The position numbers and the translations under genes were made by a program. The notes below the pieces were generated by a model, which was not told the origin of the DNA, searched no databases, and worked only from the letters and a program-made list of their open reading frames with translations. From Parashewanella curva (GTDB lineage Bacteria; Pseudomonadota; Gammaproteobacteria; Enterobacterales; Shewanellaceae), in contig NZ_ML014780.1 of the NCBI RefSeq assembly GCF_003675895.1, positions 1 to 55,916 on the forward strand: a stretch of DNA of 55,916 nt. Reading direction: 5' to 3'. This document shows positions 35,779-45,186 of this stretch, one piece after another. Each line of letters starts with the position of its first letter. The stretch's first letter is position 1.

Positions 35779-36440
35779 TGTCTGAATCAAATATGACAAC
35801 TGAATCGGTAATGGTGGGCACAAGTTCGCTGATTGAGGCCTTACTGCAAGGTAACTTTATTTGTAGAACCACTGATGAAGATGCATGGCGTGCTTTGCAA
35901 AGTATCGTTACACGTGAACATATTGAACAATACCTTAACCAGATCAACCGTACTTTAGCTACAGCTGCAGAAGGTGAGGTATATTTTTGTGGTTATCAAG
36001 AGTTAGGTGATGCAGAAAGAAAAGTGGTTTCATCACAATTTCGCGATGTGTGTCAGTCGTTAACGCCGCTCGTTGAATGGTTGGTATTGGTGCAAGAAGC
36101 TAATGGTGCTGATGCACCGTTATCGCAAGGTGTGCCGATTCGTTTAACTGAATTACAAACTCGGATTGAAGATACGCCTGCGTTTCGTGAGCAATTGGCT
36201 AAGCTCAGTCAATATAGATTGTTTGGCTCCACCAGCACTCAAGTAGATAACCAGATCAAGTTGGTGTTTAAACGATTATTAGAGCTAGGGTATTTAATAA
36301 AGCCTAATCAAGATAAGCAAATCTATATTGCAACGGGGAAGCTAGATTATCTTTATGAAGTGATTCGCTTTATTGATGAAACCGAAGCGTTAAATCTTGA
36401 AGCTCAGGCAGAATCTTCAATTCAGCAAGATTTGATTTAA
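35778..36440 (+). CDS. MukE/JetB-like kite subunit
   Basis: Protein of 220 aa. The C-terminal half (LFKRLLELGYLIKP, YIATGKLDYLYEVIRFID) suggests tandem winged-helix structure, as in the kite subunits MukE, MksE and JetB. The N-terminal region (SLIEALLQGNFICRTTDEDAW) is comparable to the start of DUF4194-type proteins. Its start overlaps the stop of the SMC gene by one base. Position and size, rather than clear sequence identity, make this the kite subunit of the SMC complex. Confidence 0.7.
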   Translation: MSESNMTTESVMVGTSSLIEALLQGNFICRTTDEDAWRALQSIVTREHIEQYLNQINRTLATAAEGEVYFCGYQELGDAERKVVSSQFRDVCQSLTPLVEWLVLVQEANGADAPLSQGVPIRLTELQTRIEDTPAFREQLAKLSQYRLFGSTSTQVDNQIKLVFKRLLELGYLIKPNQDKQIYIATGKLDYLYEVIRFIDETEALNLEAQAESSIQQDLI

Positions 36441-36456
36441 AGAATTGGAGGTGGTT

Positions 36457-36756
36457 ATGTCTACTATTACAAATGAACAAATTCATAATACTATGCTATC
36501 AAAAAGTAAGACTGGTGAGTTTGTATGGGGGGAAAACTATGAATTTTTTAACGTCGGAGAAAAGTTATACAACATTAAATTAGACTCTACGGGCAAAGAA
36601 TATTCCGTCACAAAAGTCTTTGAATCTCGTACAGTTGGAATTAAACATTGGTTAAAGCGTGACTCAGCCAGCCGTATCGCTAAGTTTTTGAATGATTTTA
36701 AAGTTGTTATTGAAAATAATGCTCCAAAACAAAGTGGGCTGACTTTTCATTTTTAA
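36457..36756 (+). CDS. small protein inserted in the SMC operon
   Basis: Protein of 99 aa (STITNEQIHNTMLSKSK...), predicted mixed alpha/beta, with no recognised domain. A strong GGAGGTGG precedes ATG 36457, so it is well translated. It lies 16 bases after the kite gene and 24 before the kleisin gene, a position with no counterpart in the standard jet or mks operons I know. It could be a regulator or accessory subunit, or a lineage-specific insertion of one of the window's orphan families. Confidence 0.6.
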   Translation: MSTITNEQIHNTMLSKSKTGEFVWGENYEFFNVGEKLYNIKLDSTGKEYSVTKVFESRTVGIKHWLKRDSASRIAKFLNDFKVVIENNAPKQSGLTFHF

Positions 36757-36780
36757 CTCTGCTTTCTAATAGGAATACTA

Positions 36781-37998
36781 ATGAGTAACCACTTACACCA
36801 AGCAGGAAGCAAATTTCTTAAATTGCTTGGACGTCATTCTGATTTAATCATGGACGCCTACTTATCAGGTTCGGTAAATGAGACCGAAGTAGATCCTAAG
36901 GCGATTGAAAAACTGAGTAAAGCCAACGTGCTTTGGCGACCAGATGTGGAGCAAGAATTACGATTAACGGGAACAGTTCGCTCAATGCTAGAAAATGCAT
37001 TGAGTGATGAGCGAAATCGTCAAATTGATGCTAACTCAGGTTCAGCGTTGGCTACGATTAAGACATTAGCTAATCACTACAAAGAAGCTCGTCATAACGT
37101 CGATCATGCCGCTGCTGAGGCTTACTTGAACGATCTTAATGAGCATGTGTATGCCTTTACCGAATCACTGGCGTATTCCACTCGTGTGTTGTGGAGCCGT
37201 ATTAACAACGAATTTGGTTATGTGGGTACCATTAATGCCAAAATTCGTGAAAATGAGCTAGCACAATCGCAAGTGACTGAGCTGCTAAATGGTTTAGAGA
37301 TGTTTCAATTCGATGAACTGACTGAGATAGCAGGTGACATTAGAGAGCTGCGTAAGTTGATGGTGACTACGCTTCAAGAAGCTTTGAGTCAAAGCATTGA
37401 AGAACTAAGTCTTGTGCAAAGTCGTTTACTAGAATTACTTGGGCGTTTTCGACATATTCAAGGGCGTACGCGCTTACTCAAAGGTTGGTTATTGCATCAA
37501 GATATGCACCCTGAGTATTCACCGGAATCTCATGCGTCACACAAAACAGTGCCTAGTTTGTTTAACCATGCGGCAGCAATATTAAAACCTGCTGCAGTTG
37601 ATGTACGAAATACTTTGCATGAAACTGAGCTGATGCAGTTGGTCGCTAAAGTCAAAAGCTTTAGTGATAGACCACAAACTCAAACTGCTCATGAAGATTT
37701 AAGCATTACCCTGGAAGATACTGTTGCTTTTGATATTACTGAAAGCCAGTTAAAGCTGGATGTCGATCAATATTTTTGTGATGTGATTGACTCTGGCGTT
37801 CGTCAATCGGCATTGGAATATTTACGAGCTCAAGATTTAAATTGGGATGCGGAAAGTTGGATTTACCAAGTGATAGGTGGTTATGAAGGCTTACCTGAAG
37901 AGCAAAAACATTTCTTCGAGCTTGAACCGCTTGGAGAGTCGCACCCAATCTATAACGGTAACTTTATCATTAAAGACGTTGAACTGTGGCTGGCTTAA
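36781..37998 (+). CDS. kleisin-type subunit (MukF/JetA-like)
   Basis: Protein of 405 aa, mainly helical. The N-terminal region (GSKFLKLLGRHSDLIMDAY) looks like a winged-helix start. A long helical bundle follows, with coiled-coil stretches (SIEELSLVQSRLLELLGRF), and the C-terminus is acidic. This layout and its place at the end of the SMC operon match kleisins such as MukF, MksF and JetA, which bridge the SMC heads. Sequence identity to those families is not obvious to me. No fourth gene of JetD (toprim) type follows: the next gene is a transporter after a 340-base gap. Confidence 0.7.
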   Translation: MSNHLHQAGSKFLKLLGRHSDLIMDAYLSGSVNETEVDPKAIEKLSKANVLWRPDVEQELRLTGTVRSMLENALSDERNRQIDANSGSALATIKTLANHYKEARHNVDHAAAEAYLNDLNEHVYAFTESLAYSTRVLWSRINNEFGYVGTINAKIRENELAQSQVTELLNGLEMFQFDELTEIAGDIRELRKLMVTTLQEALSQSIEELSLVQSRLLELLGRFRHIQGRTRLLKGWLLHQDMHPEYSPESHASHKTVPSLFNHAAAILKPAAVDVRNTLHETELMQLVAKVKSFSDRPQTQTAHEDLSITLEDTVAFDITESQLKLDVDQYFCDVIDSGVRQSALEYLRAQDLNWDAESWIYQVIGGYEGLPEEQKHFFELEPLGESHPIYNGNFIIKDVELWLA

Positions 37999-38338
37999 TT
38001 GTCGGCCTCTATATCTAATGCAGAACGGTATAAAAACAATCGTTTCGATACCATTGTTCTGCAAAAGTCCCAAAACACGATATATCATAGACATTGCTTT
38101 AACTAGGTTAAGATCTTGTTTGGGTTTTAAATCTGTAGTGTAACCACCCTTTTAGCTGGTGTGTATTGGTGTTTTTGGCTGAAGGCTTTATTGTTTTTGG
38201 TTTAAATCTCTAAATGTTTATTGCCTTAAGGTTACCCGAACATTTGTCTGACTATTGAATTTATCCTGTTATTCCCTCACTATTGTTTGCGATTTGACTA
38301 CATTTTTCGCACAAATAATAAAAGATTAGGTTCACAAT
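37999..38338. other. intergenic region with a GCAGAAC hairpin
   Basis: GCAGAAC (38020-38026) pairs with GTTCTGC (38056-38062) and GGTAT with ATACC, with a three-base bulge. No T-run follows, so it is not a classic terminator. It may be a degenerate short repeat. The remainder should contain the promoter of the symporter at 38339; no clear motif is seen. Confidence 0.4.
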
Positions 38339-39592
38339 ATGATGAAATCACTCTCGACCAAAATTTTTCTTGGTCTGTTTCTAGGCTTTATTTTGGGAAG
38401 TGCGGTGCAATACCTACTTGCCGATATTGCTTTCTTTTCAGATGACTTAGTTAGCTTTTTCTCTGGTATAGGTACCATGTTTGTAAACATGATCATGATG
38501 TTGGTCGTGCCTTTGGTATTCGTCAGTATTGTTTGTGGTGTCTGTGAGTTACCTGATCTAAAAAGTTTTGGTCGTCTTGGTGGTAAAACGTTCGGTTTTT
38601 ACATTGTTAACACCATTGTCGCTATTAGTGCAGCGTTAACGGTTGCTTTGATCTTGCAACCAGGTCACGGTGTGGACATGAGCAGTAGCTCAGACGTAGC
38701 GATCACCGCTACTGAATTACCAAACTTGATGACTCTATTGGTTAATATTGTGCCTCGTAATCCAGTTCAAGCTTTCTATGATGGCAACATGCTACAAATT
38801 ATCTTTATGGCATTGCTATTTGGTGGTGTGATGAAGTCTATGGGATCACACGTTCAAGGTGTTGTTAGTGGTTTTCAATCAGTGAACAAAATCATGATGA
38901 AGTTGATCACTGTCGTCATGACTCTCGCACCATACGGTGTATTTGCACTTATGTTCAAGCTTGGTGCGACCTTGGACTCAAACGCTTTTGGAAGTGTATT
39001 AAGTTACATTGCAATCATTCTAGTAATGCTTAACTTGTGGTTATTTGTGGTTTATCCGTTTGCGGTTAAGGTGTTTACTGGCCTTCCAGCTTCTGTATTC
39101 CGCGAAAAGACTCGTGAACAAGTGCTGTTTTCTCTTTCTACTGCGAGTTCGAATGCGACTATCCCTGTGACAATGCGTACTTTGACTGAAAAGTTAGGCG
39201 TAAATAAAGCTGTTGCTGGCTTTGGTGTACCACTTGGTGCCACGATGAACATGGGCGGCGTATCAATTTACATCACAATTGCGATTTTCTTCGTAGCTAA
39301 TGCTTTCGGCATGCCGTTTACGGCAGAGCAAATTCCTGCGTTAGTATTCAGTATATTCCTTTTATCCGTAGGTGCGGGTGGTGTTCCTGGTGGTGGTATG
39401 GTGATGATTGGTGTGTTGATCCACCAAACTGGTTTGCCAATTGAAGCTTTCGCCATTGTCGCAGCGATTGACCGTATTATCGATATGTTCGTAACTTCTA
39501 GTAACGTGGTTGGTGATACTGCTGTTGTGACGATTGTTGATAAAACGGAAAAGAAGCACCAAATAGAAGAGAGCAATACTGTTTCAGAATAA
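38339..39592 (+). CDS. dicarboxylate/amino acid:cation symporter (DAACS)
   Basis: Protein of 417 aa with about eight membrane helices plus re-entrant loops. It is an inner-membrane symporter of acidic amino acids or C4-dicarboxylates with Na+ or H+. Key family segments: MLVVPLVFVSIVCGV, the Ser-rich loop STASSNATIPV (HP1), GATMNMGG (the NMDGT-like motif in helix 7), and GVPGGGMVMIGVL (HP2). It has a strong downstream terminator. A GltS-type glutamate carrier lies 1 kb downstream on the other strand. The exact substrate cannot be assigned from sequence. Confidence 0.9.
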   Translation: MMKSLSTKIFLGLFLGFILGSAVQYLLADIAFFSDDLVSFFSGIGTMFVNMIMMLVVPLVFVSIVCGVCELPDLKSFGRLGGKTFGFYIVNTIVAISAALTVALILQPGHGVDMSSSSDVAITATELPNLMTLLVNIVPRNPVQAFYDGNMLQIIFMALLFGGVMKSMGSHVQGVVSGFQSVNKIMMKLITVVMTLAPYGVFALMFKLGATLDSNAFGSVLSYIAIILVMLNLWLFVVYPFAVKVFTGLPASVFREKTREQVLFSLSTASSNATIPVTMRTLTEKLGVNKAVAGFGVPLGATMNMGGVSIYITIAIFFVANAFGMPFTAEQIPALVFSIFLLSVGAGGVPGGGMVMIGVLIHQTGLPIEAFAIVAAIDRIIDMFVTSSNVVGDTAVVTIVDKTEKKHQIEESNTVSE

Positions 39593-39621
39593 AGTTAGGC
39601 TAAAGCAGATCATTATTAAAC

Positions 39622-39677
39622 AAAAAAGCCCCAATATTTAGTTAATTTATTTTCACTAAGTATTGGGGCTTTTTTTT
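39622..39677 (+). terminator. strong terminator with 15-bp stem
   Basis: AAAAAAGCCCCAATA (39622-39636) pairs perfectly with TATTGGGGCTTTTTT (39661-39675). It ends the symporter transcript and, because of the A-run, could work on both strands. Confidence 0.92.
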
Positions 39678-39717
39678 GTAAAGTAGGTTTTTATTCCTCT
39701 CATTCTGGAGAAGATAA

Positions 39718-40476
39718 ATGGCTACTTCACTCGCTCAAGTTCCTTCTAACACTCAAGAAGCAGATCAGTTGCATAGCAATACAACTGCAACTTCACCCGA
39801 GCAAAATATTAAAGGTTATCAGGTCGTACAAAGAGAGACTGATGGAAAGTGGTCTGACTCGAACGGCATGAGCTTGGTAGGTTGGCATAAAGACACAAGC
39901 ATAAATACTGAACAATCGCTCATGAGAGCGATGAGCCTATTTACCTTTAATAGCACATTTAAATCCAATGTTCGCTTTTGTGATATTTTCTCTATGACTT
40001 CCGATGGAGCTGCTTTTCAATATTGTTGTGATGAATTTATTGAAGAGTATAAAGACCAAACGTTTGATCAAATGGCAGGTACAGATGCCAGAGGCTTTAT
40101 TTTAGGAGCTGTACTCGCTCATCAATATGGGGCTGGGTTTGTTCCTATTCGAAAGTTGGGAAAATTGCCTGGTGAAGTAATTAGATTAGATTCCACTTCA
40201 GAATACGCAAAGAATAAGCTTGAGCTTAATCCAAGTCACGTCAAAAAAGATGGCAAGATATTGTTCACCGATGATTTGCTTGCGACAGGAGGCACGGCTC
40301 AATCAAGTATCAAGTTAATAAGACAAGCTGGTGGTCAGGTCGAACAAGCGGCATTTTTAATATCCATTCCCAAATTAGGTGGAGAGAAAAAAATGACAGA
40401 CATGGGGGTTAAAGTTTATACCTTGTTTGAGATGGAAGATAATCAATCAGTGATTAATGAGTGGTTTAATATTTGA
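39718..40476 (+). CDS. adenine phosphoribosyltransferase-like protein with N-terminal extension
   Basis: Protein of 252 aa. The phosphoribosyltransferase core has GTDARGFILGAVLAHQYG, GFVPIRKLGKLPGE and the PRPP-binding loop ILFTDDLLATGGTA, all typical of Apt, which makes AMP from adenine and PRPP. The core needs only about 180 residues. Here an extra 70 precede it, the first 30 Ser/Thr/Gln-rich and disordered (ATSLAQVPSNTQEAD). The TDDLLATGGT loop keeps the acidic pair needed for PRPP. It is probably an additional Apt next to a housekeeping copy elsewhere; the extension resembles the heads of the orphan proteins in this window. Start ATG 39718 has GGAGAAG upstream. Confidence 0.8.
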   Translation: MATSLAQVPSNTQEADQLHSNTTATSPEQNIKGYQVVQRETDGKWSDSNGMSLVGWHKDTSINTEQSLMRAMSLFTFNSTFKSNVRFCDIFSMTSDGAAFQYCCDEFIEEYKDQTFDQMAGTDARGFILGAVLAHQYGAGFVPIRKLGKLPGEVIRLDSTSEYAKNKLELNPSHVKKDGKILFTDDLLATGGTAQSSIKLIRQAGGQVEQAAFLISIPKLGGEKKMTDMGVKVYTLFEMEDNQSVINEWFNI

Positions 40477-40488
40477 GGCTTTTATTCC

Positions 40489-40504
40489 CCGCAGCTTGCT
40501 GCGG
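40489..40504. repeat. CCGCAGC/GCTGCGG hairpin
   Basis: CCGCAGCTTGCTGCGG is a perfect seven-base inverted repeat between two convergent genes. A GC-rich hairpin of this type can act as a bidirectional terminator or be a REP-like repeat. T-rich bases occur on the left side (TTTATT) but no long run follows on the right. Confidence 0.5.
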
Positions 40505-40538
40505 AGGAGGAGTTTGTTCAAAAATCTGATTCGGAGCG

Positions 40539-41849
40539 TCATTTAAGCTTATAGGCCACCAATGCAAGTATCACTAAATAGGCGCTTAGCACTGCAATAA
40601 CGGCATTGATTTGACCCGCCATAATTAACGTTGGAATTAAAGAGATTATCAAAATATCTACAATAGAGCCGGGGAGGTAAGCAATGGCATAATCATCCAT
40701 TACCGTTGATTTTCCCTTTGGATCGACTATTTTCAATAGCAGAATCCCCATCGCTACGGTCCCTGTCATCCAGCCCCAAGAAAATAATCCGGTTTCAATC
40801 CATTTATCACCAAACAGCTTTGGTGCTATAACGAAAGTAAGAAACAAACAAAGTACAACCCCTAATACCATCAGTAAAATGAAAGGTGCAGCAAAGCTAA
40901 TTAATACACTGAGCTTGATAGAAGCTATTCCAAAAAACACTAAGTAATCAGTAGCAGAGCCCGCAGTCATGTTTAAAAGTTTATTATCAAAATGAAGGTC
41001 AGCTTTTGAGGTTTTCAATACCACACGAAACAGGCAACCAAGGACAAAAGCACTGGCAAAAGTGGGTACAGAAACAAACTGGCTAAAAGATGATGCAAAA
41101 GTTGCGAGAAAGTAAGCACAACCGACCACGGCTCCCACTAATGCGATATGAAGCGTAAAAGCATTAACAGAAGAAGATGAAACGGTTTCTACGCCAATGC
41201 TTTCTCGCTTTTCATCAGGTATGAGACCTTTACGAAAGTGCGCTTCTAATTCTTCAAAGCGTCGGATGTGAGTGACTATACCCAATCTTGAAATAATATT
41301 GATAATGGCAAGGCCGCCAAGTACGGCCAAAAACACTCCAAAAGTTGCTGTAGTTAGGGCTAAACTTAACGCGTCATTCCAACCCTGCTCAGCTAAGGTT
41401 CCACCTACGGCAGCAGCGGTACCGTGTCCACCCATAAAGCCAGATGGCATTACTAATCCAAAGGCTTTCGGAAGTTCTGGCCAAACCCACTGTAGAACAT
41501 ATCCTCCAACGATAATGGCAAATAACCACTGAGAAATAGTAATGATCTGGTTAAAGGCGAGAAGTTTGCCTGTCCTATGGACCAAGACATCGGCTTTAGG
41601 AAAGCGTGTGGTTAACCCTAAAGAGGCAAAAATAACGGTGATCAACATTCCACCATAGCTAGCTTCTGAAAGGGGCAGTACATTAAAACCGTTATGACCA
41701 AGTGCGAGCGCTAATAGACCTGCCATCATTGCTACTGGCATATAGAGTTTTTGAAACAGAGTGATTTTTACACGAATAACTTTGCAAAATAGTATTAATG
41801 CACTGGCAATAGCAAAGTCAGTTGCCAGCTCCCAAACCGTTAAACTCAT
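40539..41849 (-). CDS. gltS: sodium/glutamate symporter (ESS family)
   Basis: Protein of 436 aa with about ten membrane helices and two inverted re-entrant-loop halves. The family motif SGFMGGHGTAAAVGG lies in the first half. Other segments are GSATDYLVFFGIASI and, near the end, GSIVDILIISLIPTL. GltS imports glutamate with Na+ in the inner membrane. The start matches MSLTVWELATDF. It lies divergent from a TonB-dependent receptor and convergent with the Apt-like gene. It shares its likely substrate class with the symporter at 38339 although the families are unrelated. Confidence 0.88.
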   Translation of the reverse strand: MSLTVWELATDFAIASALILFCKVIRVKITLFQKLYMPVAMMAGLLALALGHNGFNVLPLSEASYGGMLITVIFASLGLTTRFPKADVLVHRTGKLLAFNQIITISQWLFAIIVGGYVLQWVWPELPKAFGLVMPSGFMGGHGTAAAVGGTLAEQGWNDALSLALTTATFGVFLAVLGGLAIINIISRLGIVTHIRRFEELEAHFRKGLIPDEKRESIGVETVSSSSVNAFTLHIALVGAVVGCAYFLATFASSFSQFVSVPTFASAFVLGCLFRVVLKTSKADLHFDNKLLNMTAGSATDYLVFFGIASIKLSVLISFAAPFILLMVLGVVLCLFLTFVIAPKLFGDKWIETGLFSWGWMTGTVAMGILLLKIVDPKGKSTVMDDYAIAYLPGSIVDILIISLIPTLIMAGQINAVIAVLSAYLVILALVAYKLK

Positions 41850-42123
41850 GATTATTATGTTATCTTTTTTGTTGTTTTGCTGATCATATCATTAAGACAA
41901 TAATGGTGGAATCTTCTGATTTTTTATTTGTTTTTGTTATAAAAGTCCTGTTTAATGTTTTTTTAGTTATATCAAATAACAAATTGAACCATTTGTTATC
42001 GTTATTTTTTCAATTGTGTGCTGATAGAATCACAAAAAATACACACCCGCTTTAACATCTTATTCAACTCTTTCCTTGTTTTGGTGTCGGGAAATAAAAA
42101 CTACAAATGGAGCAGAAAGCTTA

Positions 42124-44751
42124 ATGAAATTTTCATTATCAAAAATCACCTTTGGTATTGTCTCGACACTGGGGATATCACTTACGTCTACAATTACAGC
42201 TGCCGTTGAAGTAGAAGAGACTTCAGTAAAAAATGGAGGGGCGGTTGAGCGTATTGCGGTATTAGGTTCACGTCGAATTGGGCGTACTATTAGTGAAAGC
42301 AACGTTCCGGTTGATGTGCTATCTGCAGACATTCTTCAAGAAGGTGGTTTTACCGATATGAATCGCCAGTTGCAAAACGCAGTGCCGAGCTTTAACTATT
42401 TCCAACCATCATTAGTTGATGGTACTGACCACATTAAGCCTGCTTCACTTCGTGGATTAGCGCCTGATCAAACATTGGTATTACTTAACGGCCGTCGTTT
42501 TCATTCAAGTGCATTACTGAATCTAAATGGCTCTGCTGGAAGAGGTTCTGTCTCGGTCGATTTGAATGCTATTCCATCTGCAGCTATTGAACGCATTGAA
42601 ATTTTGCGTGATGGCGCGGCAGCACAATATGGCTCTGATGCGATTGCGGGTGTGATCAACATCATTACTAAAAAAGACGCCGAAGGTGGCATTTTTACCC
42701 TATCAGCAGGGCAAAATATTACAACTCTGGATGGTGTACCAGAGTTAACAGGTGTACAAACTGATGCCGATGGTAACGTTGTTGCTAATGGCAGTCGTCG
42801 AGTAGCAGGGATATATGGTAAAGATATCTCCCGTAAAGATGGAGAGACAGTTAACCTCGCAGCTAACGCTGGCTTTGGTTTCCTAGAAACGGGCTATCTG
42901 AACCTTACCGCTGAATATAACAACGCCAATGCAACGAATCGTGGTGGTTTGGATGATGGTGATACTTACGCTAAAAATCCAGATGGTTCATTTGATAAAC
43001 GTGAAATCACCACAAATCGTGATCGTTTCTTCTTTGGTGCCCCAGAAAGTGAGTCTTACTCAGTGCTTGCTAGCTCAGGTTATGAGTTTGATTCTGGTAG
43101 TGAGTTTTATTCGACTTTCACTTTACAAAATCGCAAATCAGTTTCAGGTGCATTTTTTCGTGAGGCGGCTGACGAAGCGTTTTTGATCCAAAAGATTTAT
43201 CCAGATGGGTTTACACCAAGAATTCATGCTGATATTGATGATTGGTCACTATTAGCAGGCTTTAAAGGTGGTGTTGGTGAATGGGATTATAATGCCAGTG
43301 TGGTAACCGGAAAAAATAGCGTTGGTTATAACAACACTAATACCGCTAACGTTACCTATCTGCTTGATACACCAACCAGCTTTTATGGCGGTAAGCTAAG
43401 TTCAGGTCAAGATGTTATTAATGTCGACTTTTCTCGATTTTATGATGTGGACTTTTTAGATTCACCCATCGCCTTTGCTGTTGGGGCTGAGTATCGCAGA
43501 GATAGCTATGAAATCCGTTCAGGTGATGTCGAAGCTTATACTAATCGCCCATCATTGGATGAGAATGGCAAGCCGATTTTTGATGATAAAGGTAACCCTG
43601 TTTACCCAACCAACCGTCTATTTGCACAAGGTTCTTTATTCTTCTCAAAAAATAGTGAAGTTGATAAGAGCCGTAATTCGAAAGCAATTTATGCAGAAGT
43701 TGATGCTGATTTAACGGATAAATGGAACTTAGTATTGGCTGCCCGCTATGAAAACTATTCTGATTTTGGCAGCGCTACTAATGGAAAAATTGCGACTCGT
43801 TATAATTTGACCGAAGACTTTGCGATTCGTGGCTCATTCAGTACAGGTTTTAGAGCGCCATCTCTGCAACAACAATTTTATACTTCAACCAACACTAACT
43901 TTATTGAAGGCGTTGCTTTTGAGATTGGAACCGTTGCCGCAACAAGCAAAGCCGCGAGGGCATTAGGTGGTAAACAGTTAGATGCGGAAAAAGCCACTAA
44001 CTACAGCTTAGGCTTTACTTGGGACATCCAAGAGAATTTAAACTTAACCCTTGATGCTTATCATATTGATATTGACGATAGAGTCGTTTTATCGGAAACA
44101 CTTGGTGATGATGATGCCGAACGAGAAATTGTAAAAAAGGTTTTTGCTGAAAATAACATTGAAGGGATTAACGCTATCCGTTTCTTTATCAACGGAGTAA
44201 ATAGCAAAACAGAAGGTGTTGACATCAACCTTGCGTATCAAACTGAGGCATTGTCGGGCGACCTGAAGCTATCCACGGGCTTTAACTACAATAAAACTGA
44301 AGTTAGTGAAGTATTAAACACGGCTGGACCGTCATCATTGTTTACCTCTGATCAATTATTCGCTCGCCGAGAACGTGCTCGTTTAGAAAATGCAGCACCA
44401 AAACAAAAAGCTAATGTGACCGCTAACTGGAGTAAAGATGCGCTTAGCCTAATGTTACGCACCAATTATTATGGTGAGTTGACGCAACCGGGTCGAGTAA
44501 GTGATGCAGATGTAACGGTGGATAAAGCATTTATCTTCGATGCCGAAGCTAGTTACAACATTACTGAGAATTTAGTGGCGAGTCTTGGGGTTAATAATTT
44601 ATTTGATAAGTATCCAACGTCAGCGATAGAGCGTGATCAAAAAGCGGGTAAAGCACCAAGCCAGTTTGATTACGTTATTCCTTACGCCAACTTTTCACCT
44701 TATGGCTTCCAAGGTCGATATGTTTACCTAAGAGCAAGTTTAAGTTTTTAA
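42124..44751 (+). CDS. TonB-dependent outer-membrane receptor
   Basis: Protein of 875 aa with a signal peptide over the first 27 residues (FGIVSTLGISLTSTITAA). A TonB box-like IAVLGSRR is followed by the plug domain (SNVPVDVLSADIL, RGLAPDQTLVLLNGRR, RIEILRDGAAAQYGSDA, IAGVINIITKK). A 22-strand barrel ends in the aromatic RYVYLRASLSF, as outer-membrane proteins do. These receptors pull scarce ligands across the outer membrane using TonB energy. The plug type resembles those for organic substrates, often found next to peptidases and transporters. Ligand unknown; its neighbours point to peptides or glutamyl compounds. Start ATG 42124. Confidence 0.92.
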   Translation: MKFSLSKITFGIVSTLGISLTSTITAAVEVEETSVKNGGAVERIAVLGSRRIGRTISESNVPVDVLSADILQEGGFTDMNRQLQNAVPSFNYFQPSLVDGTDHIKPASLRGLAPDQTLVLLNGRRFHSSALLNLNGSAGRGSVSVDLNAIPSAAIERIEILRDGAAAQYGSDAIAGVINIITKKDAEGGIFTLSAGQNITTLDGVPELTGVQTDADGNVVANGSRRVAGIYGKDISRKDGETVNLAANAGFGFLETGYLNLTAEYNNANATNRGGLDDGDTYAKNPDGSFDKREITTNRDRFFFGAPESESYSVLASSGYEFDSGSEFYSTFTLQNRKSVSGAFFREAADEAFLIQKIYPDGFTPRIHADIDDWSLLAGFKGGVGEWDYNASVVTGKNSVGYNNTNTANVTYLLDTPTSFYGGKLSSGQDVINVDFSRFYDVDFLDSPIAFAVGAEYRRDSYEIRSGDVEAYTNRPSLDENGKPIFDDKGNPVYPTNRLFAQGSLFFSKNSEVDKSRNSKAIYAEVDADLTDKWNLVLAARYENYSDFGSATNGKIATRYNLTEDFAIRGSFSTGFRAPSLQQQFYTSTNTNFIEGVAFEIGTVAATSKAARALGGKQLDAEKATNYSLGFTWDIQENLNLTLDAYHIDIDDRVVLSETLGDDDAEREIVKKVFAENNIEGINAIRFFINGVNSKTEGVDINLAYQTEALSGDLKLSTGFNYNKTEVSEVLNTAGPSSLFTSDQLFARRERARLENAAPKQKANVTANWSKDALSLMLRTNYYGELTQPGRVSDADVTVDKAFIFDAEASYNITENLVASLGVNNLFDKYPTSAIERDQKAGKAPSQFDYVIPYANFSPYGFQGRYVYLRASLSF

Positions 44752-44780
44752 TTTAAAACGATAGACTCTCTGTAATACAA

Positions 44781-44815
44781 AAAGAAACCAGATTTTATGC
44801 TGGTTTCTTTTTTAG
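44781..44815 (+). terminator. terminator of the TonB receptor gene
   Basis: AAAGAAACCAG (44781-44791) pairs with CTGGTTTCTTT (44800-44810), followed by TTT. It is 29 bases after the stop. Confidence 0.9.
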
Positions 44816-45131
44816 GTGCGCCGTATTGAAGTATGCATAGCTCAGAGCTATGCCAGTGGTACAAGAGCAATCAAAATTGATGAAGACATAGTTTCCTCCT
44901 ACGTCGAAACAATTTTGGGCAGTATTTGTGGCACTGGCAAGCTCCCGAAGGGCAAGAACAAAGACTCTCATAGCTGCGTTGCCAGTTTTCATATTATCCA
45001 GACAAAAGCACGAAGTGAGTTGAACGTCAGTTTTTTATGACGGCCGTAGGGAATATAGTATTTCAAACTTGCGCCTTGTTCTGAAAGTCTTTGTCTCTTG
45101 CTGAGTAAACATACTTCAATGTGGATTGGTA
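44816..45131. repeat. inverted-repeat element, copy 1 (316 bp)
   Basis: Its right end (ACTTCAATGTGGATTGGTA) and inner left end (ATTGAAGTATG) form inverted repeats. Internal words match the copy at 47769: TGCCAGTGGTACAAG, CTCCCGAAGGGC, TTTCATATTATCC and AGTATTTCAAACTTGCG. It carries about 53 extra bases after ATTATCC, with a CGTCA/TGACG hairpin, so another insertion may be nested inside. The outer left end has decayed. It contains no convincing gene. It lies between the TonB receptor and the ggt remnant. Confidence 0.65.
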
Positions 45132-45186
45132 CCCGTGATAGCATTTGTTTAAAAAGTTAACAAAGATAATAAAACTGGAAAAAGTT

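Noticed and set aside
32104-37998. Complete Wadjet defence system
   Set aside because: No JetD-type toprim gene is adjacent, and the kite and kleisin calls rest on position and size, so I keep to SMC-type operon.
44816-45040. Short ORFs on both strands inside the inverted-repeat element
   Set aside because: They lie entirely within a repeat whose other copy does not keep the frames, and have no ribosome site.
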